Source: Cherax quadricarinatus (taxonomy: Eukaryota > Arthropoda > Malacostraca > Decapoda > Parastacidae). From it: 64,000 nt of DNA. The notes beneath the pieces are model-generated. The model was not told the DNA's origin and searched no databases. It was given only the letters and a program-made list of their open reading frames with translations. Below are positions 1-9,514 of the stretch, piece after piece. Numbering within the stretch: the stretch's first letter is position 1; each line of letters starts with the position of its first letter. The translations under genes were made by a program, and so were the position numbers. The stretch is from the NCBI RefSeq assembly GCF_038502225.1, contig NW_027196462.1, positions 1 through 64,000 of the forward strand. The letters are read 5' to 3'.

Positions 1-63
1 CTGGAATCTCCTACCACTTGGATGGAGCACAAGTAGAATAGGTAAGGGCCGGTAGTTGTAGAA
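1..63 (-). repeat. 3' LTR fragment fused to the end of the polyprotein frame
   Basis: Identical over 63 bp to 3703-3765. The stop codon of the polyprotein lies inside it at 11-13. No purine-rich tract precedes it on the minus strand, so the junction near 63 may be a deletion breakpoint inside the LTR and not a natural LTR start. Confidence 0.8.
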
Positions 64-3000
64 AAGTATCCAAGCCGAAAGAAGAAGTATCTTCGTCAAA
101 GGAATTTACGCAAAGATTAACTTCTCTTCGATGGTACCGTTTCAAAATATTGACGTGATACATTCTTTCTCTACCCTTGACATCCAAGATATAATCTACC
201 TTATTGCAGACCTTCACTACTTTATACGGTCCGCGCCAGGTAATTAGCAATTTGTTGGATTTGTCCGGTAGGAGAACTAAAACTTCATCACCAACATTAA
301 ACGTACGCTTGGAGCTTTTATGGTCAAAATAGGTCTTGTACGTTTCCATAGACATCTCTAGGTTTTTACTGACCAAATCGGCGGTTTCCTCCAACCTTTC
401 CCTTAGATCTAAAAGAAACTGATAGCTGTTTTGAACCTCAGGTTTGATATCTTTGGACCAAAGTTCATTCAAAATAGATAGTGGACCACGAGCTTGTCTC
501 CCATAAAGCAATTCAAAAGGGGAATAACCAAGGGAATCACTTGGAATCTCGCGCATTGCGAAAAGAGCACATGGTAAAAATCTATGCCAGTCCGTTGGTT
601 TAAGAATACATAGTTTTTTTAGTATTGACTTTAGGATGGCATGTTGTCGCTCCACTCTTCCGTTACACATCGGATGGTAAGGTGTAGTGAAAAGAGGTTT
701 AACACCCACAAGTTGATAAACGTGTTCCATTAATTCTGAAGTGAATTGAGCCCCTTTATCCGACAGAATTTCACGAGGTATACCTACACGTGAAAAAATA
801 GAAAATAAGGCTTCTGCGACTTCTATGGACGTAATGGATTTTAAGGGTACCGCCTCTGGGAAGCTGGACGCGTAGTCAATCATAGTTAAAATATATTTAT
901 GACCTCCTGATGAGCGAGGTGTGATAGGACCAACTATATCTACTGCAACCCTTGCAAAAGGGACTGAGAAAATTGGCATCTTTACCATAGGAACTCTCCT
1001 AGTTCTACCCTTCTGCGTGGAAAGTTGACATACGTGACATGATCTGCAGTACTTATAGATGTCGGAGGACATGCTAGGCCAGAAATATAGGTCCTTGATT
1101 TTATTATAGGTCTTCCTATGTGAAAAATGGCCAGAGACTGGCAAGTCATGAGAAATCTTTAAAATAGTTTCACGGCAATCCTGCGGAATGACTAACAGGC
1201 TTCGACAAACGTCATTGGGCTTGTCCGCAGACACTATAGTCTTGTACAAAAGAACGTGTTTGAACTCAAACTTGTAAGAAAATTTCTTTCTCTGGGTCAC
1301 CTTGCCATTTAAAGCTAACTTCCGAGATTCCTCTAAGGAAGGACAAGTCTTTTGAAGACCCTCTAAATCTATATGAGACAGCTCGATTGGCTTTCCTTTG
1401 GAAAGAACTAATGGGTGGATAGGTTTTACCTTAGACTGAGCTCTGGTAACGACGTTAATCGAGTCTAGTTGTTGTATAGATTGTGCCACACGTAGTTTCC
1501 CACTGGTGTCTGCGTTGTCCAGTTCAAGTGACTGACTTACTAAAGGTGTTACCGGAGTTTTGTAACCATCAGCTCTCTGATTTAGGTTACTCAACTGAAT
1601 CTCATCTGGAACTATCTGTGAAGAAACAGAGATATTAGGTTCCAACCCTTCCTTGGAAACTCCAAATTCCAAACAGTCCTTCTCAGATGGGAAAGTAGCC
1701 CCTTGTATGTTCCCAACCAAAACAGAACATGAGGTTATCGGGGCAACTACGGCATCTACCCATCCTGAGAACCATTTGCACCTAACAAAACATCTGACTG
1801 TTGGAAAAGAATCGCTTCTTCCTAAATAGTCAGTTAATTTAGTGGACTTATAACGTGAAGAATCTAGGTTAGGGAAAAGCTTACTCGAGATAACAATACA
1901 GGAACATCCTGTGTCTCTAAGAATGGTTGACACATTCATACCATTGACTGTACCTTCACTAAAAGGTGCGTTTATTTTTGATTCAGTGAAACATTTACCG
2001 ACATTTTCACCTTTTTTTCTAGGACAGTCGGGCCTTCTATGACCCCACTCATTACAGTTGAAACACTTTACTGTGAAGGCCGTGGAATTCTTAGGTACGG
2101 AGGGTTTGGATCCCTCAGATTGCTTAGGCACCACAGGCTTATATCTGCTACGCTCTTTAGGGTAGTTATTATGAGCGCACGCATATATATCAGCAGCTTG
2201 TGCCATTTCTGCAGCCGTATGAACGTTTCGTTCTTTAATGAATATTCGTAAGTCAGAGTTTACAGAAGAAAGGAATTGATCTCTTACCATCAGGTCTCGT
2301 AAAGATTCGAAATCGTGGTCAACCTCAGCACTATCAATCCACGAATCAAATAATCTGAAAAGTGTTGTTAAGAATTGCATGTAATTTTGATGAGGAGTTA
2401 TTTTAATGTGTCTAAACTCCGACCTGTAATGATGATTAGTTTTTTTGAAAGCCTGTAGTATAGCTTTCTTCAGCAGGCTATAACTAGAAATAACATCAGA
2501 GGGTAGAGTGGAATAGACGTTTAATGCTGAACCTGACAGTAGTAAGCCAAGCCTAGTAGCCCAAGAATCTACTGGCCAGTCACAGAGAGTAGCAGTACTC
2601 TCGAATCTAGTAATATATGCCGCTATGTCATCTTGTTCTGAGAAAGGTGGTATTTGTGGCATCCTAATATTAGGTTCTTGGGAAGGGTATTCCAGTACCC
2701 CTTCATCTATTTTCTGCTTAGATAGTTCTACCTTCTTGGCTTCTAATTCCAATCTTGATTGTTCTAACTCGATTTCCTTCATTTTGAAGGCTACCTCTCT
2801 TGCCTGAACTCTATCTTCTCTAGCTATCCTTTCCTGTTCGATTTTATCCTCCCGAGCTAGTCTTTCCTGTTCCTTTTTCTCTTCTCGAGCTAGTCTTTCC
2901 TGTTCCTTTTTCTCTTCCCGAGCTAGTCTTTTCTCCTCTCGAGCTAGTCTTTCCTGTTCCTTTTTCTCTTCAATAGCCATTTTAGCAGTAATGTAACTAT

Positions 3001-3088
3001 CAAGGCTTTGTCCAGTAAATCCCATTTCCTTTCCAGCTTTCAACCAGAAATCTAAAGAATCCATCTTGTAAAAAGAAATATTAAGCAC
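11..3088 (-). CDS. gag-protease-integrase polyprotein of LTR retrotransposon (no RT)
   Basis: A 1025-residue frame encoding the particle protein and DNA-integration enzyme of an LTR element. In order: a charged, probably coiled-coil N-terminus with 11-residue repeats of REEKKEQERLA type (about 40-95); a gag body; a CCHC zinc knuckle CFNCNEWGHRRPDC (about 342-355); an aspartic protease core DTGCSCIVIS (about 390); a linker containing VVTRAQ; an integrase HHCC zinc domain ending CRSCHVCQ (about 646-687); and a DDE core with D in DIVGP (about 716), D in SDKGAQF (about 774) and E in GRVERQ (about 810), with 35 residues between the last two. Only about 170 residues separate protease and integrase, with no RT motifs. 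The last ~17 residues are encoded by LTR sequence. The PR-then-IN order resembles Gmr1-like elements, where RT normally follows IN; here it would have been deleted. Confidence 0.9.
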   Translation of the reverse strand: MLNISFYKMDSLDFWLKAGKEMGFTGQSLDSYITAKMAIEEKKEQERLAREEKRLAREEKKEQERLAREEKKEQERLAREDKIEQERIAREDRVQAREVAFKMKEIELEQSRLELEAKKVELSKQKIDEGVLEYPSQEPNIRMPQIPPFSEQDDIAAYITRFESTATLCDWPVDSWATRLGLLLSGSALNVYSTLPSDVISSYSLLKKAILQAFKKTNHHYRSEFRHIKITPHQNYMQFLTTLFRLFDSWIDSAEVDHDFESLRDLMVRDQFLSSVNSDLRIFIKERNVHTAAEMAQAADIYACAHNNYPKERSRYKPVVPKQSEGSKPSVPKNSTAFTVKCFNCNEWGHRRPDCPRKKGENVGKCFTESKINAPFSEGTVNGMNVSTILRDTGCSCIVISSKLFPNLDSSRYKSTKLTDYLGRSDSFPTVRCFVRCKWFSGWVDAVVAPITSCSVLVGNIQGATFPSEKDCLEFGVSKEGLEPNISVSSQIVPDEIQLSNLNQRADGYKTPVTPLVSQSLELDNADTSGKLRVAQSIQQLDSINVVTRAQSKVKPIHPLVLSKGKPIELSHIDLEGLQKTCPSLEESRKLALNGKVTQRKKFSYKFEFKHVLLYKTIVSADKPNDVCRSLLVIPQDCRETILKISHDLPVSGHFSHRKTYNKIKDLYFWPSMSSDIYKYCRSCHVCQLSTQKGRTRRVPMVKMPIFSVPFARVAVDIVGPITPRSSGGHKYILTMIDYASSFPEAVPLKSITSIEVAEALFSIFSRVGIPREILSDKGAQFTSELMEHVYQLVGVKPLFTTPYHPMCNGRVERQHAILKSILKKLCILKPTDWHRFLPCALFAMREIPSDSLGYSPFELLYGRQARGPLSILNELWSKDIKPEVQNSYQFLLDLRERLEETADLVSKNLEMSMETYKTYFDHKSSKRTFNVGDEVLVLLPDKSNKLLITWRGPYKVVKVCNKVDYILDVKGRERMYHVNILKRYHRREVNLCVNSFDEDTSSFGLDTFLQLPALTYSTCAPSKW

Positions 3089-3449
3089 CCAACTTCAACT
3101 GACAATTAAAATTAACAGTAACGTCTGTTACAAAAGAGGGACACAGTCCGCACACTTTAAACTTCCCAAAGTAGAAAATGAAATAAATATTTCTCCCTGG
3201 AAGAATACACTTGTGGGCTCAATAGCCTTCACTAAGCAAAATACACACGGTTCACACAGGAGGGGTTATTATCAAAGTTCCCCAGGTCCAACAAATAGGT
3301 AAACTAAACCGAACCTTAGAACCAAACAACGGTAAGTCAACCAGACTACCAGTAATGACTTGACACCTCAACTAACTCACCCTTTTCTATCTTAAATGTT
3401 ATACTCACAACCAGTTGAACCATCAGGACGATGTTGCTTCAAGAGTCGG

Positions 3450-3467
3450 ATCCTGGCAAGGTCGCCA
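3450..3467 (-). other. Putative tRNA primer binding site
   Basis: The minus strand reads TGGCGACCTTGCCAGGAT directly after the inferred LTR end. TGG matches the CCA end of a tRNA and TGGCGACC is a common Gypsy-type primer site start. The matching tRNA was not identified. Confidence 0.5.
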
Positions 3468-3468
3468 T

Positions 3469-3765
3469 TGTCAGTGGAACGCCTTCCAACTGAACAAAAG
3501 AAACTAATGGAAAAATAAATAAATAAAGAAATGATTTAGGAAAAACAAGAAAAATGATTTTTGAGAATTTTACTTAAAATTTAAATATAATAAAAAAAAA
3601 TGGCCTTCAGTTCTTGTAGTTGGGTAGGAGTAGGTATGGCCCTAGATAGTTCCTCTGATGTTATTTATGTATGTTATCCTGGGCAGATGGTAATCCGATG
3701 TTCTGGAATCTCCTACCACTTGGATGGAGCACAAGTAGAATAGGTAAGGGCCGGTAGTTGTAGAA
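3469..3765 (-). repeat. 5' LTR of the Gypsy-type element (boundaries approximate)
   Basis: The inner end is placed just before the putative primer binding site, where the minus strand reads gacaa then tggcgacc. The outer end is the last base of the 63-bp identity with positions 1-63; the true end may be ~27 bp further right. It should carry promoter and polyadenylation signals, but I cannot point to them with confidence. Confidence 0.6.
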
Positions 3766-3792
3766 TAATGTTAATAAGTATTATTAACACAC

Positions 3793-4224
3793 GTCTTGCC
3801 CCTTTATCTGGCGTCTATCCTGGAAGACCACGCCAGGAACAGAGCTGACAAATAAGAGAAAATAAAACTGGTTACCCATAGTCATGATAATATAACATTT
3901 AAGAAAGAAAAAGAATGATAAATGCCAAAATCATTACTGGTAACCAGCAAACACTAGAAAAGAACAAACAGTAATACTCCTGGTAGATCACCCTACCTGA
4001 TTAGGAGAAGAGTGGAGGTGAAGTGACTCTGCAAACTTCAATCCACACCAGGTAAGGTCAATATTACCAGGAGTAGAAACTTTAACAAATCGGACACCAG
4101 GAACTAGTTTTGCCCCAGCCCGCCAGAGAGGGGGGGGGGTGTGCGCGCGCAACGTAACTCGCTAATGGTTCCTGGTTGCCCGAACAACCTTAACCCCACT
4201 TACACCTACTTTTCCCTCACAACC
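3793..4224. other. Unassigned gap between two retroelements
   Basis: No coding capacity or recognised repeat is visible. It includes a short G run followed by alternating gtgcgcgcgc near 4131-4150, adjacent to the broken 3' side of the next element. Confidence 0.5.
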
Positions 4225-5550
4225 ATCATGCCCCGGTGCAGTGTCTCGATGAGATGTGAAGGCTGCCTGGAGCTCCTGGTCGGTGAAGTCTTCATCCGTG
4301 ACGTCCTTAGCCTGGCATGCCGCTTGGATCACCATCACCCTTCTAGGAAGGAGGGTGGCTTGGAGGTCCTGGAGATCCTGAGGCAGTTGAGCCATGGCCG
4401 CTCTGGAGGTGAATAGATCCACCAGATGCTCTGCCACCGTTGCGGGGTCTGGGTGCAACCAAGCCACACTGCGACGCTGCCCAGTGGCCAATCGTAACTT
4501 GGTCCAAATCTCAGATAAGGTGGAGGAGTAGCTGAAGGAGGCACACCACTCAAACCATTTAGCCTGCCGGACCCTGTGTGAGACATGGCGTGCATGCCGC
4601 ACCACTTCCCTGAGCAGACGCATGGACCCAACCGTGGGATTATGCCTGTGCATCTTGTGTACGACATTGATGCAGTGATTCTGTTCCCTGATGTCCTCAT
4701 TGTAAAACCACCAGTCACGTTTATATGACCCTCTGCCTGTAATCTTAGGTATTGCTGCCTCAGCTGCACATGTGAAGGCCACCTGCAAGCTTTGAGCTGC
4801 CTCATCTGGGTCTTCTGGAAGAGGAGACTCCACCCACCAGTGCTCAATGACCTCCTGGAAGCACTGCCAGTCGGCCTTTTTTAGATTCCATCTGGGGGTA
4901 GGTGTGGGGAGCGGACAACCACTGCAAAGTGATCACTGGTGAGACAGTGGTGGACCTACCATCTCGCACTCAAGAGCAACTGCCTAGAGATGAGTGTGAC
5001 GTCCAAGCGGCCACCATAGTGATGGGTTGGCTCACCATTATTGAGGAGGGCGATCTAAGGGACGTCCTCCAGCACAGCCGCAAGGTTCCTCCCAGCTGCG
5101 TTGGTAGGAGAGACAGAAGAAAGTACTGGGTGGTGGGCATTGACATCCCCAGCCACAACAAGACCCTCCCGTGGGGCGAGTGCTGCCACCTCTGAAATGT
5201 CAAGGGTGTACCGAGAGCTTCTGTAAACATTGTAAACCACGAGAGGTCCATCCGCCAGGTGGAGGGTGACAGTCTGAACCTCTATGCCCTCCCCACAGTC
5301 GATGGGGTCAGTGGAGATTGAATGAGGGATATTGGTCCTGACATAGATCGCCATGCCCCTGCCAGTCCCTTCCAGGCGCTGAAGGTAGGCAGAGAATCCC
5401 GGAATACGTGGCTGCATTTGACGTGACGAATCGGTGCGTTTCTCCTGAAACAGGAAGACATCAACCTCATCCTGAACTGCAGCTTCAATCACTAAGTGAA
5501 TTTTCTGCTGCAGCCTGCAAATGTTCCACTGGAGGATCTTCAAGGGCTGC
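4225..5550 (-). pseudogene. ORF2 5' part: endonuclease and RT linker of I-like LINE copy 1
   Basis: The endonuclease nicks target DNA to prime reverse transcription. Visible landmarks: LKILQWNICRLQ at the start (near 5545), FLFQEKR with the catalytic Glu, VVYNVYRSS, and VVAGDVNAHHP with the catalytic Asp. Its frame stops at 5055, and the remaining endonuclease end is in other frames (positions 5055-4835). A further frame at 4833-4162 covers the linker, with WWFYNEDI and RHVSHRVRQAKWFEWC, up to the first RT residues, after which homology ends near 4225. The ATG of ORF2 cannot be fixed. Confidence 0.75.
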
Positions 5551-5559
5551 AGAGGTGGC

Positions 5560-7476
5560 TCACTGATTCCATCTCTGCCTGGGACTCGTCGTCCATTGTT
5601 GGCGACTCTGGGGCCTCCTCCATCACAGACTGGAAGGACTCCTGGATGATGGCTTGAAGTTCCATTGAGTCTTTCCTGTCCAGTAGGACCACGCCCAGCA
5701 TCCATGACAGGAGCTGCCTGCAGGCGCCCCTGTCCTCTGCCGACGGCAGCAGGCGACAGAGGAGCGCTGAGATGACCCCGATGGTTTTCTTCAGTCAATC
5801 CGGAAAGGATTCGACCATTACCTCTGCAGGCATTGAGCTGGACGACCCGTCGAGTTGGGGCTGGGTCACTGGGTATGTCTGGGTGGCTGTCGACACTGCA
5901 GCAGCATAAGCTGGGTGCACCCTGGGCCCGGCATGAGTGGCCATGGGCTTCCAAGTCCCCCGGCGGGGGACCTCTGCCTGACTCTGGCCGCTCACAGTAG
6001 GGGCCTGCCCTTGGGAAGAGGCCTGCTGGCGGTATGGCAAGGAATGTTGGTGCCCAGCTGGGACCTGCTGGGCAGTGTGCCTGGCCTGTGGCTGTTTTTC
6101 CCAATGATTCTGTCTTCTTGGCCACTTTGCCATCTGACCCCGCAGTTGACCGTGCTGCTGGAAACCAGTGCCTGCCCCCTGATGCCACCGTTGGGAGCCC
6201 AGTGCTGGGAACTCGCTGGTATTACCCTCCTGCGGTATCTGGGGAACCGTGATTGGAGCCCATGCTGACTGTTGCTGGGCAGTTCCAAGGCTGGGTGGCG
6301 TCGGGGCTGTCAGGTCATTCCGATGACAAACCTGCTGCCAGTGCTGCACCATCACAGGACAGCTCCGGTTCCAGGCATGGTGCCTCTTTGAGCAGTTGGC
6401 ACACTTGGGCTCTGGCCGAAGGGCTTCGCCAGTTGGCTGTTTGAGGATTGCAATGCAGTCCTTCGAGTCATGTGCCTTGCTGCACACACCACACTTCTTC
6501 TCTCGCTGGCAGGTGGCTGCAATATGATTGAACCCCTGGCAGTTGAAGCATTGTACTGGGCCTGACAGGTATGGGCGGGTCTTGAATCTTCCCCAGACCC
6601 CAAGGTCCAGGTGCGTGGGAAGTGGACCTTTGTGGTGGATCAGCACCTGGCGGGTGGGCACCTTGTTCACCGTTGCAGTGAGTCGCTCCGCCTTGACAAT
6701 ATTGAGCACTTCCAAAATGGGATCCAGTGGGAGGGGCACAGGGACGTGTAAAAGTACCCCCCCTTGTACACCTTCTCTGAAGCAACCAGTTCCACCATGC
6801 TGGGATGGGTCACAACCAGCCCCTTCAACTCCTCGTAAGAGTCTTCATCCCGAGGAATGACCAGAACCTCGTTCCTGAGAGTGAACTCGCAGCGGAACTT
6901 GAGGTGGGGTAGACCTTCCAGATACCGTACAAACCCGTAGTTGGGAACCTTGAATTTGTTGAAGGCCCTGGTTGCTTGTGCCCGAGCTGAGCGGGAACTC
7001 CTCCTTCCACGTGGAGTCAGCCAGTCCCAGTCCACTGTGGAAGCCGACGCAACTGATGTAGGGACCTGGGATGGCTCCATCCTTGCCAGTTGAGGAGCTA
7101 CATCCTCCTGGCTTCCTTCCACGACCCCAATGGCCATCTGGGAGTGCAAGTCTTCTTGGGTATGGGCTGCCGACGGACCTAGTGGCAGTTTGGTAGATAC
7201 AGTAGTCTCCACTGCATCGTTGGCCTTCTTAGTGGGAGCTCCCACCTGCCCCACGTCGTCCTCCAACTCGTCCCCGCATTCCAAGGAACGTTTAGGCCGC
7301 TTTCCTGGATCTGTCATGGTGACTGTAGGTGTGGGGACAGACTCAGCAGCAGAGCTGCTGCCTGTGACCTCACAGCCGCCCACACTGGGCGCAGAGCTGT
7401 GAGGCTCAGAGCCCCAGTCGGGGCCTGTAGCCACCCTCTCGTGGCTCACTGTTCTGAAGCACTGAACACAGTCCAA
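5560..7476 (-). pseudogene. ORF1 (gag-like, CCHC) of I-like LINE copy 1, broken
   Basis: This is the nucleic-acid-binding ORF1 protein that packages LINE RNA. The first part (7476 to about 6740) contains a conserved block FNKFKVPNYGFVRYLEGLPH shared with copy 2. A frameshift in a run of seven C at about 6757-6763 (copy 2 has CCCCG there) moves the frame to 6739-5795. That part has tandem knuckles: CFNCQGFNHIAATC, then CGVCSKAHDSKDC, then CANCSKRHHAWNRSC. The frame stops at 5795 with TGA where copy 2 continues through LKKTVGV, so the original ORF1 reached about 5560, overlapping the start of ORF2. A Q/P-rich stretch follows the knuckles. Confidence 0.8.
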
Positions 7477-7623
7477 GGATCACCAGGAATGACGCTAATC
7501 TGTGCGTAAACTAACACAGATTTGCGAACACAATACACACTGTTTTCCAATCTTCATCCAGTCGATAATCCTTATGAATTGAAATTGTACTCTTGACCCA
7601 AGTGTGTGCATGTTGGAGGACAA

Positions 7624-7842
7624 TATTATTATTATTATTAAAGATTAGCCAGTATTCTCCCGGCCCAGGCCTTTTCCAAGTGGTGGCCCGGCCTTGGCTC
7701 CCTCTTTAGGGAGTGTCTGAGACCTAAGTCTCCCAGGGGAGGAGGCACAAGTACCTCATCTTTGGGACCAACTGTCCCCAGGCCTAGCTACAAGCTAGGC
7801 CTCTCTGGTCTGCCATCCCCAAAGGGGCAAATGGGAATGACA
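7624..7842 (-). mobile_element. Short retroposon (SINE-like or LINE 3' tail) with (TAA)n end
   Basis: About 220 bp homologous to 33000-33233. On the minus strand it ends gagaatactggctaatc followed by TAA repeats at 7624-7640. It contains paired segments such as aggcctagc/gctaggcct that could fold. About 25 bp around gtgacccggccttggctccc also resemble the 3' UTR of I-like copy 2 (near 27930). It is either a SINE using that tail or a 5'-truncated LINE end. Confidence 0.6.
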
Positions 7843-8823
7843 GTCTTATGAGCTAAAGGCTCGGGCTCAGGCACCTACCCTACCCTAGAAGGGTTTTTTT
7901 TTTCCTTTAACTCTGTGCTGACACAAACTGTCCCTCATCCCCTATACATTATATCCCATGCACCTATGTTAAGCAAGATTACACAAGACTACATTACAAT
8001 AAGCATTACAATTATTATAAACAAAGAAGCATCAAACCTACAATATGCATTTATTTTCTACTTTGTCATTTATATATTATTTATTTTTTATATTTTATTT
8101 AAAACCAATACAGTTTAACATAAAAATAAAGAAACAGTATGGATCTCAATCAAATTAACTGACAAACGGATTGCACCTATATGCTCGCAAGATATTGCTG
8201 CCAAACATACAAGAAGAACTTATGGCAAGAACATAGCTAAGAAAAATTACATGTCACAGGGTCATGAATTGACATATGTACACATTCAGTGATGCAAAAC
8301 CTTACATATATATAAATTGTACATGTAACATGACATCTGACAAAGGCTCAATACATTTGAACATAAAACATACAGAGAAGTTATATCAGTTAAATCCCAT
8401 CCTTCGCATTAATCAAAAACCCAAAACCTACCATCATAATTTTACCAGAACATCTACATACGCATCCCTAACGATACAGCTTTACATATACCAACTTACG
8501 AATATACAGAAAAAGAATACAGCTTAGAATACAATAACTGAAACGCTATACTGTTACAATAAACCCATATACATAATCTCAGACACAAATGGACTACGTC
8601 ACTAAACTGTCTAGATATGTCTGTATACCATACAGACTAAACTGTCCAGATATGTCTGTATACCATACAGACTAAAACTTAACATCAAGAACTTAGCATT
8701 GACACCAAACCGGTATCAGGGTACAGACCATAATTATAAACTTTAAAAAGAATCGAATCATACATATATAAAGTATTACATAACGTCTGACCCATGACAA
8801 AGGCTCAATACAACAGAAAGGGA

Positions 8824-8942
<119 letters not shown>

Positions 8943-9514
8943 CCACACTACACATGTACACACAAAATTTTCACAATATCACATTAATCAGATGCACTGT
9001 ATGCACAAAGCAAAACAGTATATAAGTAGTATATCTCATCATGCAAAAACCCAGCACGTAACATAAATACAAACTATAACACACTTCATGTCGCAAATAA
9101 CTTATTACTCAAGAATCATGTTATACAAGACTGATACGCATCAAAATTATACATAAAAAATCTACTATATTATACCTACATTCTGAAAAGTGTTATATCT
9201 AACATAACGAGACCTTGAGCTCTACAACCACACTTGGCTGCCATAAAGTCTCAATGAAAACCAGGAAACCATTCCAAACCCACATTCACAACACTCTCAC
9301 GACCCCCCTCCCAAAGGAGGCGAGCCCGCTGTGACCCCCTGACTCCCTCCAACCTATGAAAACCCCTTCACTCACTTATTATCAATCACAGATTTATGAG
9401 AATCCCTAACGTTAGCATTCTATACCCCTCTGAGAAAGCCTCATCCCACCTCCTCCCATACAAATCTCTGTTACGACACATCCTACGATAGAACGTTACC
9501 GCAAGAACCTTCCT

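Larger units (their letters stand above)
1..3792 (-). mobile_element. Ty3/Gypsy-type LTR retrotransposon lacking RT, cut by window edge
   Basis: The minus strand reads LTR (right end), leader, one long gag-protease-integrase frame, then LTR sequence again at the window start. Positions 1-63 are identical to 3703-3765, which shows LTR homology at both ends. No reverse transcriptase or RNase H is present between the repeats. A possible LTR start is near 3792, where the minus strand begins tgtgttaataatac, but this boundary is a guess from the TG rule. The frame is open from start to stop, so the copy is not old. The missing RT makes it non-autonomous. Family assignment rests on protein motifs and is inference beyond that. 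Confidence 0.85.
4225..7500 (-). mobile_element. I-like non-LTR retrotransposon, copy 1, truncated at its 3' side
   Basis: The minus strand carries ORF1 with CCHC knuckles, an apurinic-type endonuclease and the linker to RT. Homology to the second copy (27.9-32.4 kb) stops at about 4225, just after the residues TAPGHDG that open the RT fingers. RT, RNase H and 3' UTR are missing. Loss of the 3' side is not what target-primed reverse transcription produces, so a later deletion or rearrangement is likely. The 5' limit near 7500 is approximate. Confidence 0.8.

Noticed and set aside
11..3088. An endogenous retrovirus with envelope
   Set aside because: No env-like frame follows, and gag and integrase fit Ty3/Gypsy elements.
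5055..6188. A 377-residue ORF2 beginning at 6188
   Set aside because: Its first ~200 residues overlap ORF1 in another frame without domain content. The real endonuclease starts near 5545.
4902..6444. Plus-strand frames opposite the I-like LINE
   Set aside because: They are shadows of the minus-strand ORF1 and endonuclease, which have recognisable motifs.
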